A DNA stretch of 64,000 nucleotides from JABMNT01 sp048262255 (GCA_048262255.1 JBLXFH010000001.1:186001-250000), one strand, 5' to 3'; counted from the stretch's first letter, positions 8,545 to 16,938 are shown. Notes: generated by a model not told the origin, from the letters alone. Translations and numbers: made by a program.

Positions 8545-9771
8545 TCAGCTAACATCATTGCCAAGCGATCCTGCGACTTCGCGTAACAATCGCAGAAAGT
8601 CGGATTGAGTTGCTGTCGGTCGCCAGCCTGTTCGAACGGTAATCCCGATATCCCGTTGTGTTCCCGGTATCTTCACAGGCAATTTTTTCAACAACCCTAA
8701 TTGTTCTTCATGAAAAATCTGATGCGATGAAATCAGGGTCAACCGGTCGCTTTCAAGCAGCAACCCACGGATCAGCATCAGCGAACTGGATTCAATAATA
8801 TTCACCGGTTCATTTGCTGATTTGGCAAACATCGAATCAAAAGCCGTACGCGTAGGTATCCCTGCGCGCGGGACTGCCCAGGGATAGGAGAGCAGATCTT
8901 TTTTGGTTATTTTTTCCTTCCGGGTCAGCGGATGATCGGCCCTTGCAACAATCGCCAAAGGCGCATTGAACAGGGGTTCCTGCACCACGTCCTTGATGGG
9001 CAGCGGGTCGCGCAAGGCTCCGATCAACAGATCAAGCTCGCCATGCCGTAACCCGCGCAACAGGTCATTATAGGGGCCATCCACCACACTGATTTTAACA
9101 AGGGGCTTTTCTGCATTCAATTTGTTGATGGCCAAAGGCAACACATATGTTCGGGCCAAAGGCAAAGATCCAATATTGATATGCCCGACATCCCGGCCCA
9201 TCCATTCTTCAATCTCGGTATATCCCTGGCTTAATTCGGAAAACGCCAGTTTGGTTTGTTGGGCCAATGCCAGCGCAGAACGTGTCAATTCGATCCCTTC
9301 GCTGGTTTTCCGGAACAACTCGACACCGGACAGCCGCTCCAGATCACGTGCAGCGCGATGTATGGAAGGCTGTGAAATACCCACGGACCTTGCCGCCAGA
9401 CTGAAATTTCCGGCATCCATCATCGCTGACAGCGCGCGCAGTTGCACTGATGTCAACCGCTTGTCAAAATCCACAAAACCGCGCGACCCGTTTTTTGGCC
9501 CCAGTCGCAGGGCTTCTTTTACGCCAAATTTGATATGATCAAACATCCGTTCCACACGCACCTTGAACAGTTCCCCGGCTTGCGTTGTATAGACCCCTTC
9601 CGTGCGGCGATTGAATAAAGGTACACCCAGTTGAGCCTCCAGCTTAGCGATCGCCTGAGTGATTGCCGGCTGGGACAAATGGACATGGTCCGAAGCGGCG
9701 GATATCCGCTGCTTTTCGGCCACGGCAAGGAATGCACGCAGATGCCTTAAATTGGGAATATCCAAACTCAA
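8545..9771 (-). CDS. LysR-type regulator with two tandem winged-helix domains
   Basis: A 408-residue LysR-family regulator with an unusual duplicated DNA-binding region. The first HTH_1 spans about residues 7-65 (LRHLRAFLAVAEK...LSQPAITQAIAKLE). The second spans about 107-166 (LTSVQLRALSAMMDAG...ISQPSIHRAARDLE). The LysR substrate-binding domain follows from about 190. An ordinary LysR protein is about 300 residues, so the extra 100 residues are the second HTH. The TTG start at 9771 has AGGAGG 6 nt upstream. Upstream TTG/GTG codons lack such a site. It is divergent from tctC, with a LysR-type box between them, and is probably the regulator of this cluster (GalR/LigR-like). Its effector is likely a pathway intermediate, which is inference. 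Confidence 0.88.
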   Translation of the reverse strand: MSLDIPNLRHLRAFLAVAEKQRISAASDHVHLSQPAITQAIAKLEAQLGVPLFNRRTEGVYTTQAGELFKVRVERMFDHIKFGVKEALRLGPKNGSRGFVDFDKRLTSVQLRALSAMMDAGNFSLAARSVGISQPSIHRAARDLERLSGVELFRKTSEGIELTRSALALAQQTKLAFSELSQGYTEIEEWMGRDVGHINIGSLPLARTYVLPLAINKLNAEKPLVKISVVDGPYNDLLRGLRHGELDLLIGALRDPLPIKDVVQEPLFNAPLAIVARADHPLTRKEKITKKDLLSYPWAVPRAGIPTRTAFDSMFAKSANEPVNIIESSSLMLIRGLLLESDRLTLISSHQIFHEEQLGLLKKLPVKIPGTQRDIGITVRTGWRPTATQSDFLRLLREVAGSLGNDVS

Positions 9772-9807
9772 ACGAATCCTCCTGCGCACCTGTATCTGCA
9801 ATTTTGC

Positions 9808-9824
9808 CTATAGATAAATCTTAT
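9808..9824 (+). promoter_or_regulatory. Putative LysR-type box between the lysR gene and tctC
   Basis: CTATAGATAAATCTTAT has the T-N11-A spacing (T9811, A9823) and matches the box upstream of galA in 14 of 17 positions. It lies 37 bp upstream of the TTG start of the LysR gene. It could serve both autoregulation and control of the divergent tctC. Confidence 0.6.
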
Positions 9825-9954
9825 GGGAAGACGTGGCAATTGAAATAGGGGCTTCCGGTATTTGGAGAGACAATAGTCGGCAAAATAAAAAGCTCGCAAT
9901 CAACGAGTCAAAACCGAGGCGAATTCACGTTGCAGTTAACCGGGAGATAGATTT

Positions 9955-11037
9955 ATGAGAAACACGTTAAGAATTACCGGCATCGGCCTGGCCGTAGCCA
10001 CTTTAATCGGATTTGGGATTCAGCCTTCTCAGACAAAAGCCGCGGATTTAAAAGGCGAAAAGATTTCGTGGATGATTCCGTTTGGCGAAGGTGGCGGTTC
10101 GGGGCGCTGGGCGCGCTTTATGGGGCCACTTATGGAAAAGCATCTGGGTGCGACCATCCAGTTAAAGTTTGTTCCCGGCGGCGGCTCTACAAAAGGTGCC
10201 AACCTTTATGCGTCGCGGGCCCGGGCTAACGGTCTGGAGTTGTTCGGCACCTCTGGTTCAACACAGTTTCCCTTTTTACTGGGCGACAAGCGGGTTAAAT
10301 ATGATTACGCCGATTGGCGACCGATTTTGGCCTATGCAACAGGTGGCGTTGTCTATATCAGTCCGAAACTCGGGGTAAAAACAGCAGCAGAACTCGTCGC
10401 GAAGAACCCGGAAATGAAATATGGTTCTCAAGGGGCCACATCGCTGGACCTGGTACCGCTTCTGGCTTTTGAAATGCTGGGCATGAAAGTGAAGCCGGTA
10501 TTTGGCATGAAAGGACGGGCTGCGGGTCGTAAATCCTTTATGACCGGAGAAACAGAGATCGATTACCAGACATCGGCTGCCTATCTCTCTAAAGTGACTC
10601 CGCTTGTCAAAGACGGAACAGCCATTCCAATCATGAGCTGGGGCGCATTGGACAATAAAGGCAATCTGGTTCGCGACCCCAATTTCCCGGAACTTCCGCA
10701 TTTCGCTGAAGTTTATGAAATGGTCAAAGGCATGAAACCCTCTGGTCCCTCATTTGATGCCTGGAAGGCCTTTTTTGTTGCCGGCTTCCCGGCGCAAAAG
10801 TTTGTTGTTGTCCCGAAAGACACCCCTGAAGACGTGGTAAAAATCTATCAGGACGCGATGAACAAGCTGTTCGAAGATCCCGAATATGTGGTCAATAAAG
10901 ACAAGCAGATTGGCCAGTATCCCCAGGTTACGGGAGAAGAGGCGGAACTGCGCTTCAAATCGGCAACCTATGTACCGCCTGAAGCCAAACAATGGGTGCG
11001 CGACTGGTTAACGAATTCCTATAACGTCAAGTTTTAA
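9955..11037 (+). CDS. tctC: Tripartite tricarboxylate transporter binding protein (TctC family)
   Basis: Periplasmic binding protein of a TTT-type secondary transporter for di- or tricarboxylates. The 360-residue protein begins with a signal peptide (MRNTLRITGIGLAVATLIGFGI..., cleavage near the TKA-ADL at about 30). The TctC/Bug-fold signature follows: WMIPFGEGGGSGRWARFMGPLMEKHLG, FVPGGGSTKGANLYASRARANGL and AYATGGVVYISPKLGVKTAAEL. The ATG at 9955 has a GGGAG ribosome binding site. It ends just before a strong terminator-like hairpin, then the fused tctAB permease gene. Its location suggests import of a carboxylate linked to gallate catabolism, such as a citrate-like or oxalomesaconate-like acid. 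That link is inferred from context. Confidence 0.88.
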   Translation: MRNTLRITGIGLAVATLIGFGIQPSQTKAADLKGEKISWMIPFGEGGGSGRWARFMGPLMEKHLGATIQLKFVPGGGSTKGANLYASRARANGLELFGTSGSTQFPFLLGDKRVKYDYADWRPILAYATGGVVYISPKLGVKTAAELVAKNPEMKYGSQGATSLDLVPLLAFEMLGMKVKPVFGMKGRAAGRKSFMTGETEIDYQTSAAYLSKVTPLVKDGTAIPIMSWGALDNKGNLVRDPNFPELPHFAEVYEMVKGMKPSGPSFDAWKAFFVAGFPAQKFVVVPKDTPEDVVKIYQDAMNKLFEDPEYVVNKDKQIGQYPQVTGEEAELRFKSATYVPPEAKQWVRDWLTNSYNVKF

Positions 11038-11050
11038 GCTCCCTATATTA

Positions 11051-11082
11051 GGCGGCGAAGCGATTTCGCCGCCTATATTTTT
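11051..11082 (+). terminator. Rho-independent terminator/attenuator between tctC and tctA
   Basis: GGCGGCGAA and TTCGCCGCC form a perfect 9-bp GC-rich stem with loop GCGAT, followed by TATATTTTT. It lies 14 bp after the tctC stop and 27 bp before the inferred tctA start. It probably terminates most transcripts after tctC and lets a fraction through to the permease. Confidence 0.85.
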
Positions 11083-11108
11083 GCTCTATTCAAATACGAG
11101 GCCCAGCC

Positions 11109-13097
11109 ATTTTTGACGCTCTGATCCAAGCTTTTTCAATCTTACTGACCGTACAACATCTGTCGTTCATGACAGTTGGGGTTCTGCTTGGTCTATTGGT
11201 AGGTATCTTCCCAGGCCTTGGCGGTATTGTCGGACTTTCCCTGCTCATTCCATTTTTGCATGGCATGGACCCTGTTTCGGCACTCGCCATGCTGGTCGGG
11301 CTGATTGCCGTCATTCCGACCTCCGATACCTTTACGTCCGTTCTCATGGGAATACCCGGTTCCAGTTCATCTCAGGCAACGGTGCTCGACGGCTTTCCGC
11401 TGGCAAAAAACGGAGAAGCGGCCCGTGCGCTGGGCGCGGCTTTTTCTGCTTCGCTATTCGGAGGATTGTTCGGCGCCTTCATTCTGACTTTTTTTGTTCT
11501 GGTCGCAAAACCGATTATCCTGTTTTTCACATCAGCCGAATTGTTCATGCTATCGGTTTTTGGCCTGTCGATGGTCGGCGTTTTATCTGGTCTGAGCCTG
11601 TGGAAAGGTGTCGCCTCCTGCGGTCTAGGACTGGTTCTCGGCAGCATCGGCGGCGCACCAGCGACAGGCGAATGGCGGATGACCTTCGATATTGGTTATC
11701 TCGATGATGGCATACCGCTTGTTGTCGTCGCACTCAGTGTTTTTGCCTTTCCCGAGATTATCGATCTTTTACGCCGATCAGGAGCCATTTCCAAAGGCGC
11801 TCTATTGGGCCACGGATGGCTTCAAGGTCTGAAAGATATGCTTCGCCATCGCTGGTTATGTCTGCGTTGCGCCGGTATCGGCACCCTGATTGGTGCCATC
11901 CCCGGGCTTGGCGGCGCTGTCGTTGACTGGATCGCCTACGGGCATGTGGTGCAAACATCGAAAGACAAATCACACTTTGGCTCCGGTGATATACGCGGCG
12001 TTTTGGCTCCGGAATCGGCAAACAACGCGAAAGAAGGCGGAGGCCTAATCCCGACCCTTCTGTTCGGTATCCCCGGCAGCGGGTCCATGGCTGTCTTTAT
12101 TGGTGGCCTGACCCTGATCGGTCTTGAGCCCGGGCCGCAGCTTTTAACCCGCGAACTGCCCACAACTTATACCATTGTCTGGACGCTGGCTTTTGCCAAT
12201 GTCGTCGGTGCCGGCGCCTGCCTGCTGCTGTCCCCGGTCATCGCCCGGATCACGACAATCCGATATCACCTACTCGCGCCCTTTATGCTTATGGTGATTT
12301 CTTTTGCCGCCTTTCAGGCAAGCCGCGATTTAATGGACTTCACCTTCCTGATCGTCATTGGTCTGCTGGGTGTCGGCATGAAACGTTTCGGCTGGTCGCG
12401 GCCCGCCCTGTTGATCGGTTTTGTTCTGGCTGATCAGGTTGAGGTTTATCTGTATCAGGCCATTCAGTTTTACGAATGGGAAATGCTCAGCCGACCTGGC
12501 GTTATCGCCATTGGCGTGATCATTGTTGTGTCCGTTATTTTGGGTGCACGTAACAAACCGCAGGCGAAGGACAGCCAACACCTATCTGTTTTTCAGTTTT
12601 CCGACCTGAAACCCCAACTCCTATTCTCGGGTTTTGTCGTCACAATATTTATTTATGCCCTGTACGATTCAACAAAACACAGCACTCTGGGCGCAGTCTT
12701 CCCAATGACAGTCAGCGCGATCATGTGCTTCGCTGGCTTGTTTGTATTTTTCGGTGTTTGGCGCAGCGCTGGCCAGAAAAGTACCTACGGATACGACGAG
12801 GAACATCACGATGTAAACGAACACAACAGGCCACAAAAAGGGATTTGGTATTTTCTTATCTGGATGCTCAGCTTGCTTGGGCTGACCGCGCTCACAGGTT
12901 TCTTCATCGCATTGAATATCTTTTTTATTGCCTTTTTGAAGTATGAAGCCAAAGCCTCATGGGCGCGAACCGTGATGCTGACGCTTCTCGCTGATGCGAT
13001 CCTCATATTCCTGTCGTGGCTGATGACGCTCGATCTCCCCTGGGGGCTGCTTCAACACCATTACATAGATTTGCCCTGGCCGATTGGCTCCATTTAG
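11109..13097 (+). CDS. tctA: Fused TctA-TctB tripartite tricarboxylate transporter permease
   Basis: Membrane part of the TTT transporter. The TctA domain (about residues 1-500) shows the family repeats GLLVGIFPGLGGIVG, MLVGLIAVIPTSDTFTSVLMGIPGSSSSQATVLDGFPLAK, GTLIGAIPGLGGAVVDWIAYG and LIPTLLFGIPGSGSMAVF. The C-terminal 150 residues hold four hydrophobic helices typical of the small TctB subunit, so the two are fused. Reading upstream of the first ATG (11169) gives FDALIQAFSILLTVQHLSFM in frame, which is the conserved TctA N-terminus, yet no ATG, GTG or TTG precedes it before the in-frame stop at 11049-11051. An ATT at 11109 with GAGG 7 nt upstream is the most likely start (662 residues). 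With ATG 11169 the protein would be 642 residues. Confidence 0.85.
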   Translation: MFDALIQAFSILLTVQHLSFMTVGVLLGLLVGIFPGLGGIVGLSLLIPFLHGMDPVSALAMLVGLIAVIPTSDTFTSVLMGIPGSSSSQATVLDGFPLAKNGEAARALGAAFSASLFGGLFGAFILTFFVLVAKPIILFFTSAELFMLSVFGLSMVGVLSGLSLWKGVASCGLGLVLGSIGGAPATGEWRMTFDIGYLDDGIPLVVVALSVFAFPEIIDLLRRSGAISKGALLGHGWLQGLKDMLRHRWLCLRCAGIGTLIGAIPGLGGAVVDWIAYGHVVQTSKDKSHFGSGDIRGVLAPESANNAKEGGGLIPTLLFGIPGSGSMAVFIGGLTLIGLEPGPQLLTRELPTTYTIVWTLAFANVVGAGACLLLSPVIARITTIRYHLLAPFMLMVISFAAFQASRDLMDFTFLIVIGLLGVGMKRFGWSRPALLIGFVLADQVEVYLYQAIQFYEWEMLSRPGVIAIGVIIVVSVILGARNKPQAKDSQHLSVFQFSDLKPQLLFSGFVVTIFIYALYDSTKHSTLGAVFPMTVSAIMCFAGLFVFFGVWRSAGQKSTYGYDEEHHDVNEHNRPQKGIWYFLIWMLSLLGLTALTGFFIALNIFFIAFLKYEAKASWARTVMLTLLADAILIFLSWLMTLDLPWGLLQHHYIDLPWPIGSI

Positions 13098-13220
13098 AGG
13101 TTTCAATAAGCCGTCACATCGCTTCACCTGCATTTCGTGCCAAGGACAGGACTCTCTTGTCTTTTCTGTTAAGTTCGGAGCAGTATCACGGCCAGAAAAT
13201 CGAATGGGGAGATTCCAGGA

Positions 13221-13868
13221 GTGGCCAAAGCAACGCGGACACGCAATCCTGAACTGACGCGCGCGGCCCTGCTGGATGCTGCGGCAAACGAGTTTGCACA
13301 ATACGGATTTGACGGCGCGCGGGTTGAGCGCATTGTCAACACGGCCGGGTGCAACATGCGGATGCTTTATCATTACTTCCAGAGCAAGGAGAATCTGTAT
13401 CTTGAGGTTCTCGAAACCGTCTATAGCGACATTCGCCAGCGCGAACGCGGCCTTGATCTGGAATCCCTGCCACCACTTGAAGCCATTCTGCAGTTGACCC
13501 ACTTCACCTGGGATCATATCGCCGCAAACCGGTTGTTTATTGATATCGGTCGAAACGAAAATCTTGTCGGCGGCCGCTTTATCAAAAACTCCAAAGCCAT
13601 ATCGGAAATGTCATCACCTTTGATCAGACAAATTGATGAGGCCGTTGAGCGCGGCCTGCAAACCGGCGTGTTCCAGCACAAGGTCGACGCCCTGCAACTC
13701 TATATATCCATTGTCGCATTGAGCGCCCATCATCTTACCAATGTACATACCCTGTCCGCCGTTTTCCGCACCGACCTCAGCAGTCCCGAATGGCTGGATG
13801 CCCGGCGCTCCCATGTGGAAGTCATGGTGTTGCGGCTGCTGGGCGTTCAGGAAAAATCAACGTCCTGA
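13221..13868 (+). CDS. TetR-family transcriptional repressor
   Basis: A 215-residue regulator with an N-terminal TetR HTH (about residues 10-60: LTRAALLDAAANEFAQYGFDGARVERIVNTAGCNMRMLYHYFQSKENLY) and an all-helical ligand-binding C-terminal domain. The GTG start at 13221 has GGGGAG 9 nt upstream. It is followed after 60 bp by the RidA-family gene. Two matching dyads, AAGTAA-N8-TTACAT before ridA and AAGTAA-N8-TTACTT in the amidase/TRAP divergent region, are good candidates for its operators. It would then repress RidA, amidase and TRAP uptake until their substrate or product is present. The ligand is unknown. Confidence 0.88.
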   Translation: MAKATRTRNPELTRAALLDAAANEFAQYGFDGARVERIVNTAGCNMRMLYHYFQSKENLYLEVLETVYSDIRQRERGLDLESLPPLEAILQLTHFTWDHIAANRLFIDIGRNENLVGGRFIKNSKAISEMSSPLIRQIDEAVERGLQTGVFQHKVDALQLYISIVALSAHHLTNVHTLSAVFRTDLSSPEWLDARRSHVEVMVLRLLGVQEKSTS

Positions 13869-13893
13869 GTTGTCAGGAAGGCGCATTCCCTGT

Positions 13894-13913
13894 AAGTAAG
13901 CAGATGATTACAT
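13894..13913. promoter_or_regulatory. Putative TetR operator upstream of the RidA gene
   Basis: AAGTAA, 8 nt, TTACAT: an inverted repeat with one mismatch that ends 2 bp before the AAGGAG ribosome binding site of the RidA gene. The half-sites and the 8-nt spacer match the dyad at 15758-15777. It is placed where a bound repressor would block transcription or translation start. Confidence 0.6.
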
Positions 13914-13928
13914 ACAAGGAGTTCTGTT

Positions 13929-14426
13929 GTGGCATCCATAGAAAAACGTCTTGAAGATCTGGGCCTGCATCTGCCGGACCGCTGTACACCCCGCGGCAAT
14001 TTTCTGCCCTATGACCGGGAAGGTACGCTGGTGTTTCTAGCCGGGCAAATCTGCGAATGGAATGGCGAAGTGCCCTATACTGGAGCTGTCGTCACGCCGG
14101 ATCAGTCTGTTCCCGAGGGCATGACGGTACAGGACCTGGAATCCGGGCGGAAAGCGGCTGAGATCTGCGCCCTCAATCTCTTGTTTCATCTCAAGGCGGC
14201 CTGTGATGGAGATTTCGGACGCGTCCGGTCCATCATCCGCGTCGGTGGGTTTGTGAACTGCCTGTCCGGGTTCGATCAGTCTCCAGCGGTATTGAACGGT
14301 GCGTCCGATGTACTCATCTCTGTTTTTGGAGACTCCGGACGTCATGCGCGAACGGCCGTCGGCGTTTCCGGTCTGCCGGCCAACGCCTCGGTCGAGGTCG
14401 ATGCGGTTGTTGCTCTCAAACCCTGA
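13929..14426 (+). CDS. RidA-family (YjgF/YER057c/UK114) protein
   Basis: A 165-residue member of the Rid superfamily. These proteins deaminate reactive enamines/imines or act on carbamoyl/aminoacrylate-type intermediates. Family features are LVFLAGQICEWNG near residue 36, the AAEICALNLLFHLKAAC helix and the C-terminal block ARTAVGVSGLPANASVEVDAVVAL. That block has the arginine that binds the substrate carboxylate in active RidA proteins. It is longer than classical RidA (about 130) and belongs to the longer subgroup. The GTG start at 13929 has AAGGAG 7 nt upstream. It follows the TetR gene, converges with the amidase (1 bp gap) and carries a TetR-type dyad in its leader. Together these suggest catabolism of an amide or nitrogen-containing compound. 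Confidence 0.85.
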   Translation: MASIEKRLEDLGLHLPDRCTPRGNFLPYDREGTLVFLAGQICEWNGEVPYTGAVVTPDQSVPEGMTVQDLESGRKAAEICALNLLFHLKAACDGDFGRVRSIIRVGGFVNCLSGFDQSPAVLNGASDVLISVFGDSGRHARTAVGVSGLPANASVEVDAVVALKP

Positions 14427-14427
14427 C

Positions 14428-15678
14428 TTATGACGGCGGCAGGGGTTTAGTCAGGGTCGGGAGGACGCCCGCCAGTTGCGTGGCTGTGTTGACCAGAAAC
14501 CGGTCGCGCCCCGGTTGCGCCGCCAGTAGAATTCCAAGCGGCAGACCTTCCGGGTTCTGGCCCGCCGGAAGCGAGACCAAAGGACCGGCCATGGATGTCC
14601 ATGGCGTCAGATAAGACTGGTCTCCGGTTGTGTTCAGGCCTTTTGGCGCTGCACCTGGCACAGGGTAAGCCAGCAACAGATCAAACGCAGAAAACCCCTC
14701 CCAAAATCGGTTTTGTACCTCTTCGATCCGCGTCATGGCCTGATCGCGTAGATCGCTCGTAATTTCAGCACCTTGTAACAGGCTGGCCCGAAACAGCTTC
14801 TGCAGCAAAAGTTCTCTGGCACTGACCACAGGGCCGAGATTGCGCGCCATGTCATGTAACATGACCGTCCGGTGATCCGTGATAACATCCGTGAAGGAAA
14901 CGGGCGTTTCGATATCGTCGACACGATGCCCCAGGTTTCGGAACAGGTTTGAAACCTGCCCCATCATGTCGCGCATTTCCGCATCCGGTGTTTGTTCCGG
15001 CACATGAACAAGGCCGATCTTTAGCGCCGACGCAGATATCTCCCCTTCGGAAACAGGAATGTGAAAATAATCGGCCAATACATCAAAGACCCGGCCAAGC
15101 CAGGCCGGTGACTGGGCAATCACACCAATGGCATCAAAACTGTGCGACAAGGGCGCCATGCCCGTTTGCGGCAGAACGCCCAACCCCGGCTTGTAAGACA
15201 ATGCGCCACAATAGGTCGCAGGCCGACAGAGCGACCCCGCCGTTTGGGTGCCCAATGCAAAGGGAACCACTTGCGCCCCGACGACAGCACCAGAGCCACT
15301 GCTGGACCCGCCGGGGCTGTGCGCCAGACCATAGGGGTTGCGAGTCGTTGTCGGATCGATGAAGGCGAACTCGGTGCTTCGGGTCTTGCCAACAGGGATT
15401 GCCTCTTTGGCGCGGAGCGCGGCAACCACCGGCGCGTCCTTTTCTGCGGCCACAGCATCGGCAAAAGCGTTGCTGCCAAATCGCGTCGGTTGCCCGGCCA
15501 CATCAATCACATCCTTGACGCCAAAAGGCACGCCGGCAAGCGGCCCATCAATAGAGCTTTCAGAAATCGCAATGCGCTCTGCAGGTTCGTTATGCGCCCA
15601 GGCATCCAAAGCCGGCTCCCAGCGCTTTCGGGCAGAAAAGTAACAATCAAGATCGAATGCATCCGACGGGTCTGACAT
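14428..15678 (-). CDS. Amidase signature family hydrolase
   Basis: A 416-residue amidase of the GatA/AtzF-like superfamily that hydrolyses a C-N amide bond. The Ser-cisSer-Lys triad is visible as K55 (GVKDVIDV), S125 (SPGGSSSGS) and S149 (TQTAGSLCRPA). It has no signal peptide, so it should be cytosolic. The ATG at 15678 faces the second TRAP operon across a 204-bp divergent region that holds a TetR-type dyad. It ends 1 bp from the convergent RidA gene. The nearby TRAP importer, RidA protein and TetR repressor suggest that it processes an imported amide or ureide. The true substrate is not visible. It is not GatA, because no gatC or gatB lies nearby. Confidence 0.88.
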   Translation of the reverse strand: MSDPSDAFDLDCYFSARKRWEPALDAWAHNEPAERIAISESSIDGPLAGVPFGVKDVIDVAGQPTRFGSNAFADAVAAEKDAPVVAALRAKEAIPVGKTRSTEFAFIDPTTTRNPYGLAHSPGGSSSGSGAVVGAQVVPFALGTQTAGSLCRPATYCGALSYKPGLGVLPQTGMAPLSHSFDAIGVIAQSPAWLGRVFDVLADYFHIPVSEGEISASALKIGLVHVPEQTPDAEMRDMMGQVSNLFRNLGHRVDDIETPVSFTDVITDHRTVMLHDMARNLGPVVSARELLLQKLFRASLLQGAEITSDLRDQAMTRIEEVQNRFWEGFSAFDLLLAYPVPGAAPKGLNTTGDQSYLTPWTSMAGPLVSLPAGQNPEGLPLGILLAAQPGRDRFLVNTATQLAGVLPTLTKPLPPS

Positions 15679-15757
15679 TCCAAATGGGTCCTTATCTTTA
15701 TGGGCGCCTTATCAAAGTGCCCCTTTGACGTTTCTGTAAACTTGGCATGCTTCTAGC

Positions 15758-15777
15758 AAGTAAGTAATAAATTACTT
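15758..15777. promoter_or_regulatory. Putative TetR operator in the amidase/TRAP divergent region
   Basis: AAGTAA, 8 nt, TTACTT is a perfect inverted repeat with the same spacer as the dyad before the RidA gene. A second, inner dyad AAGTAAT-AA-ATTACTT (15762-15777) overlaps it. It lies between the divergent amidase (start 15678) and TRAP dctP (start 15883), so one bound repressor could control both. Confidence 0.65.
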
Positions 15778-15882
15778 ATTTATTGACCACTTGCAAGCCT
15801 TTTTGAGTATTAATGCCCAATAAATAATCATGATATCTACCAACAGCCTATTTTTTAGGCATAATATAGGAAGGAGAATGAG

Positions 15883-16938
15883 ATGTTTAACGTTACACGG
15901 AATGTATTAAGGTCGTCACCTATGGAAAATTCTGTTATCAGCAAAACAAAAACCCTCTGCGCTGCCATGCTTGCCGCTGCTACGGTATTTACCGCCGCGA
16001 CAACGGCTGAAACGGCAAAAGCAGCGGAACTCAAACTGCTGTCGAGCTTCAACACCTCGCAAAAACCGACCTACGCCGTTCTCGAACAGTATATAAAGAA
16101 CGTCACGGCAATCGGTGGCGATACGGTAACCTTCAAAATCAGTGGCCCCGAGGTCGTGCCGATTTTCGAACAATTGCAACCGGTTTCATCCGGTGTCTTT
16201 GATGTGCTTTACACGCATCCGGTGTTTCACGCTGGCGATGGCGGCCTTGCCTTGACGGTGGACGCCATTGACGTTGACCCCATTGCCCGGCGTTCATCCG
16301 GCGTTTGGGATTATGTTGATAACTTCTATCAGGAAAAACACGGCCTGAAGATGGTCGCCATGATGTCTGTTAGCATGTACGGATATCACCTGTTCACCAA
16401 AGAACCCCTTTCGGCAGCGGGCGATTTGAGCGGTCGCAAAGTCCGGGGGACGCCGACCTATCATGGCGTCATCCGTGCTCTCGGTGCCGAACCCGTGGTC
16501 CTGCCGGGCTCGCAGATTTATTCGGCCCTGCAAAAAGGAATTGTTGACGGCGCTGGCTGGCCCGCTGCCGGCATGGTCTCGATGAAGCATTACGAAGTCG
16601 CCAACTTCCGTCTGCGTCCGACGTTCGGGGCTGCCACGCAGCCGGTTCTGGTCAACCTGAAAAAATGGAACAGCCTTACGGATAAAGAAAAATCCGTCCT
16701 GCTGGAAGCTGGCAAGATTACCGAACTGGAGATGCCTTGGATCGGCAATCAAATCCAGGCCGAGGAAGATACAAAGCTTGATGGTCTTGGTGTTAAAGTC
16801 GAGCAACTGTCTGCGGAAACGGCAGAAAAAGTCCAATCGGCTTTTGTAACCAGTATCTGGGAACTGGGAACCGGTTGTTGCGGTGATGCGTCCAAGGAAT
16901 TGCGCGCCATCGCTCTCAAGGCCGGATTGACGGAGTAA
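15883..16938 (+). CDS. TRAP transporter periplasmic solute-binding protein (DctP family)
   Basis: Periplasmic binding protein of the second TRAP system, 351 residues. It has a long signal region (hydrophobic core TLCAAMLAAATVFTAATTA, cleavage after about residue 47 at AKA-AEL). The DctP fold follows, including VSSGVFDVLYTHPVFHAG, the RKVRGTPTYHGVIRALGAEPVVLPGSQIYSALQKGIVDGAGW arginine-binding region and a C-terminal helical end. The ATG at 15883 has AAGGAG 6 nt upstream. An alternative ATG at 15922 would shorten the signal peptide by 13 residues. The gene heads a dctP-dctQ-dctM operon and is divergent from the amidase gene, with a TetR-type operator between them. Its ligand is probably the amidase substrate or a relative of it, which is inference. 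Confidence 0.9.
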   Translation: MFNVTRNVLRSSPMENSVISKTKTLCAAMLAAATVFTAATTAETAKAAELKLLSSFNTSQKPTYAVLEQYIKNVTAIGGDTVTFKISGPEVVPIFEQLQPVSSGVFDVLYTHPVFHAGDGGLALTVDAIDVDPIARRSSGVWDYVDNFYQEKHGLKMVAMMSVSMYGYHLFTKEPLSAAGDLSGRKVRGTPTYHGVIRALGAEPVVLPGSQIYSALQKGIVDGAGWPAAGMVSMKHYEVANFRLRPTFGAATQPVLVNLKKWNSLTDKEKSVLLEAGKITELEMPWIGNQIQAEEDTKLDGLGVKVEQLSAETAEKVQSAFVTSIWELGTGCCGDASKELRAIALKAGLTE

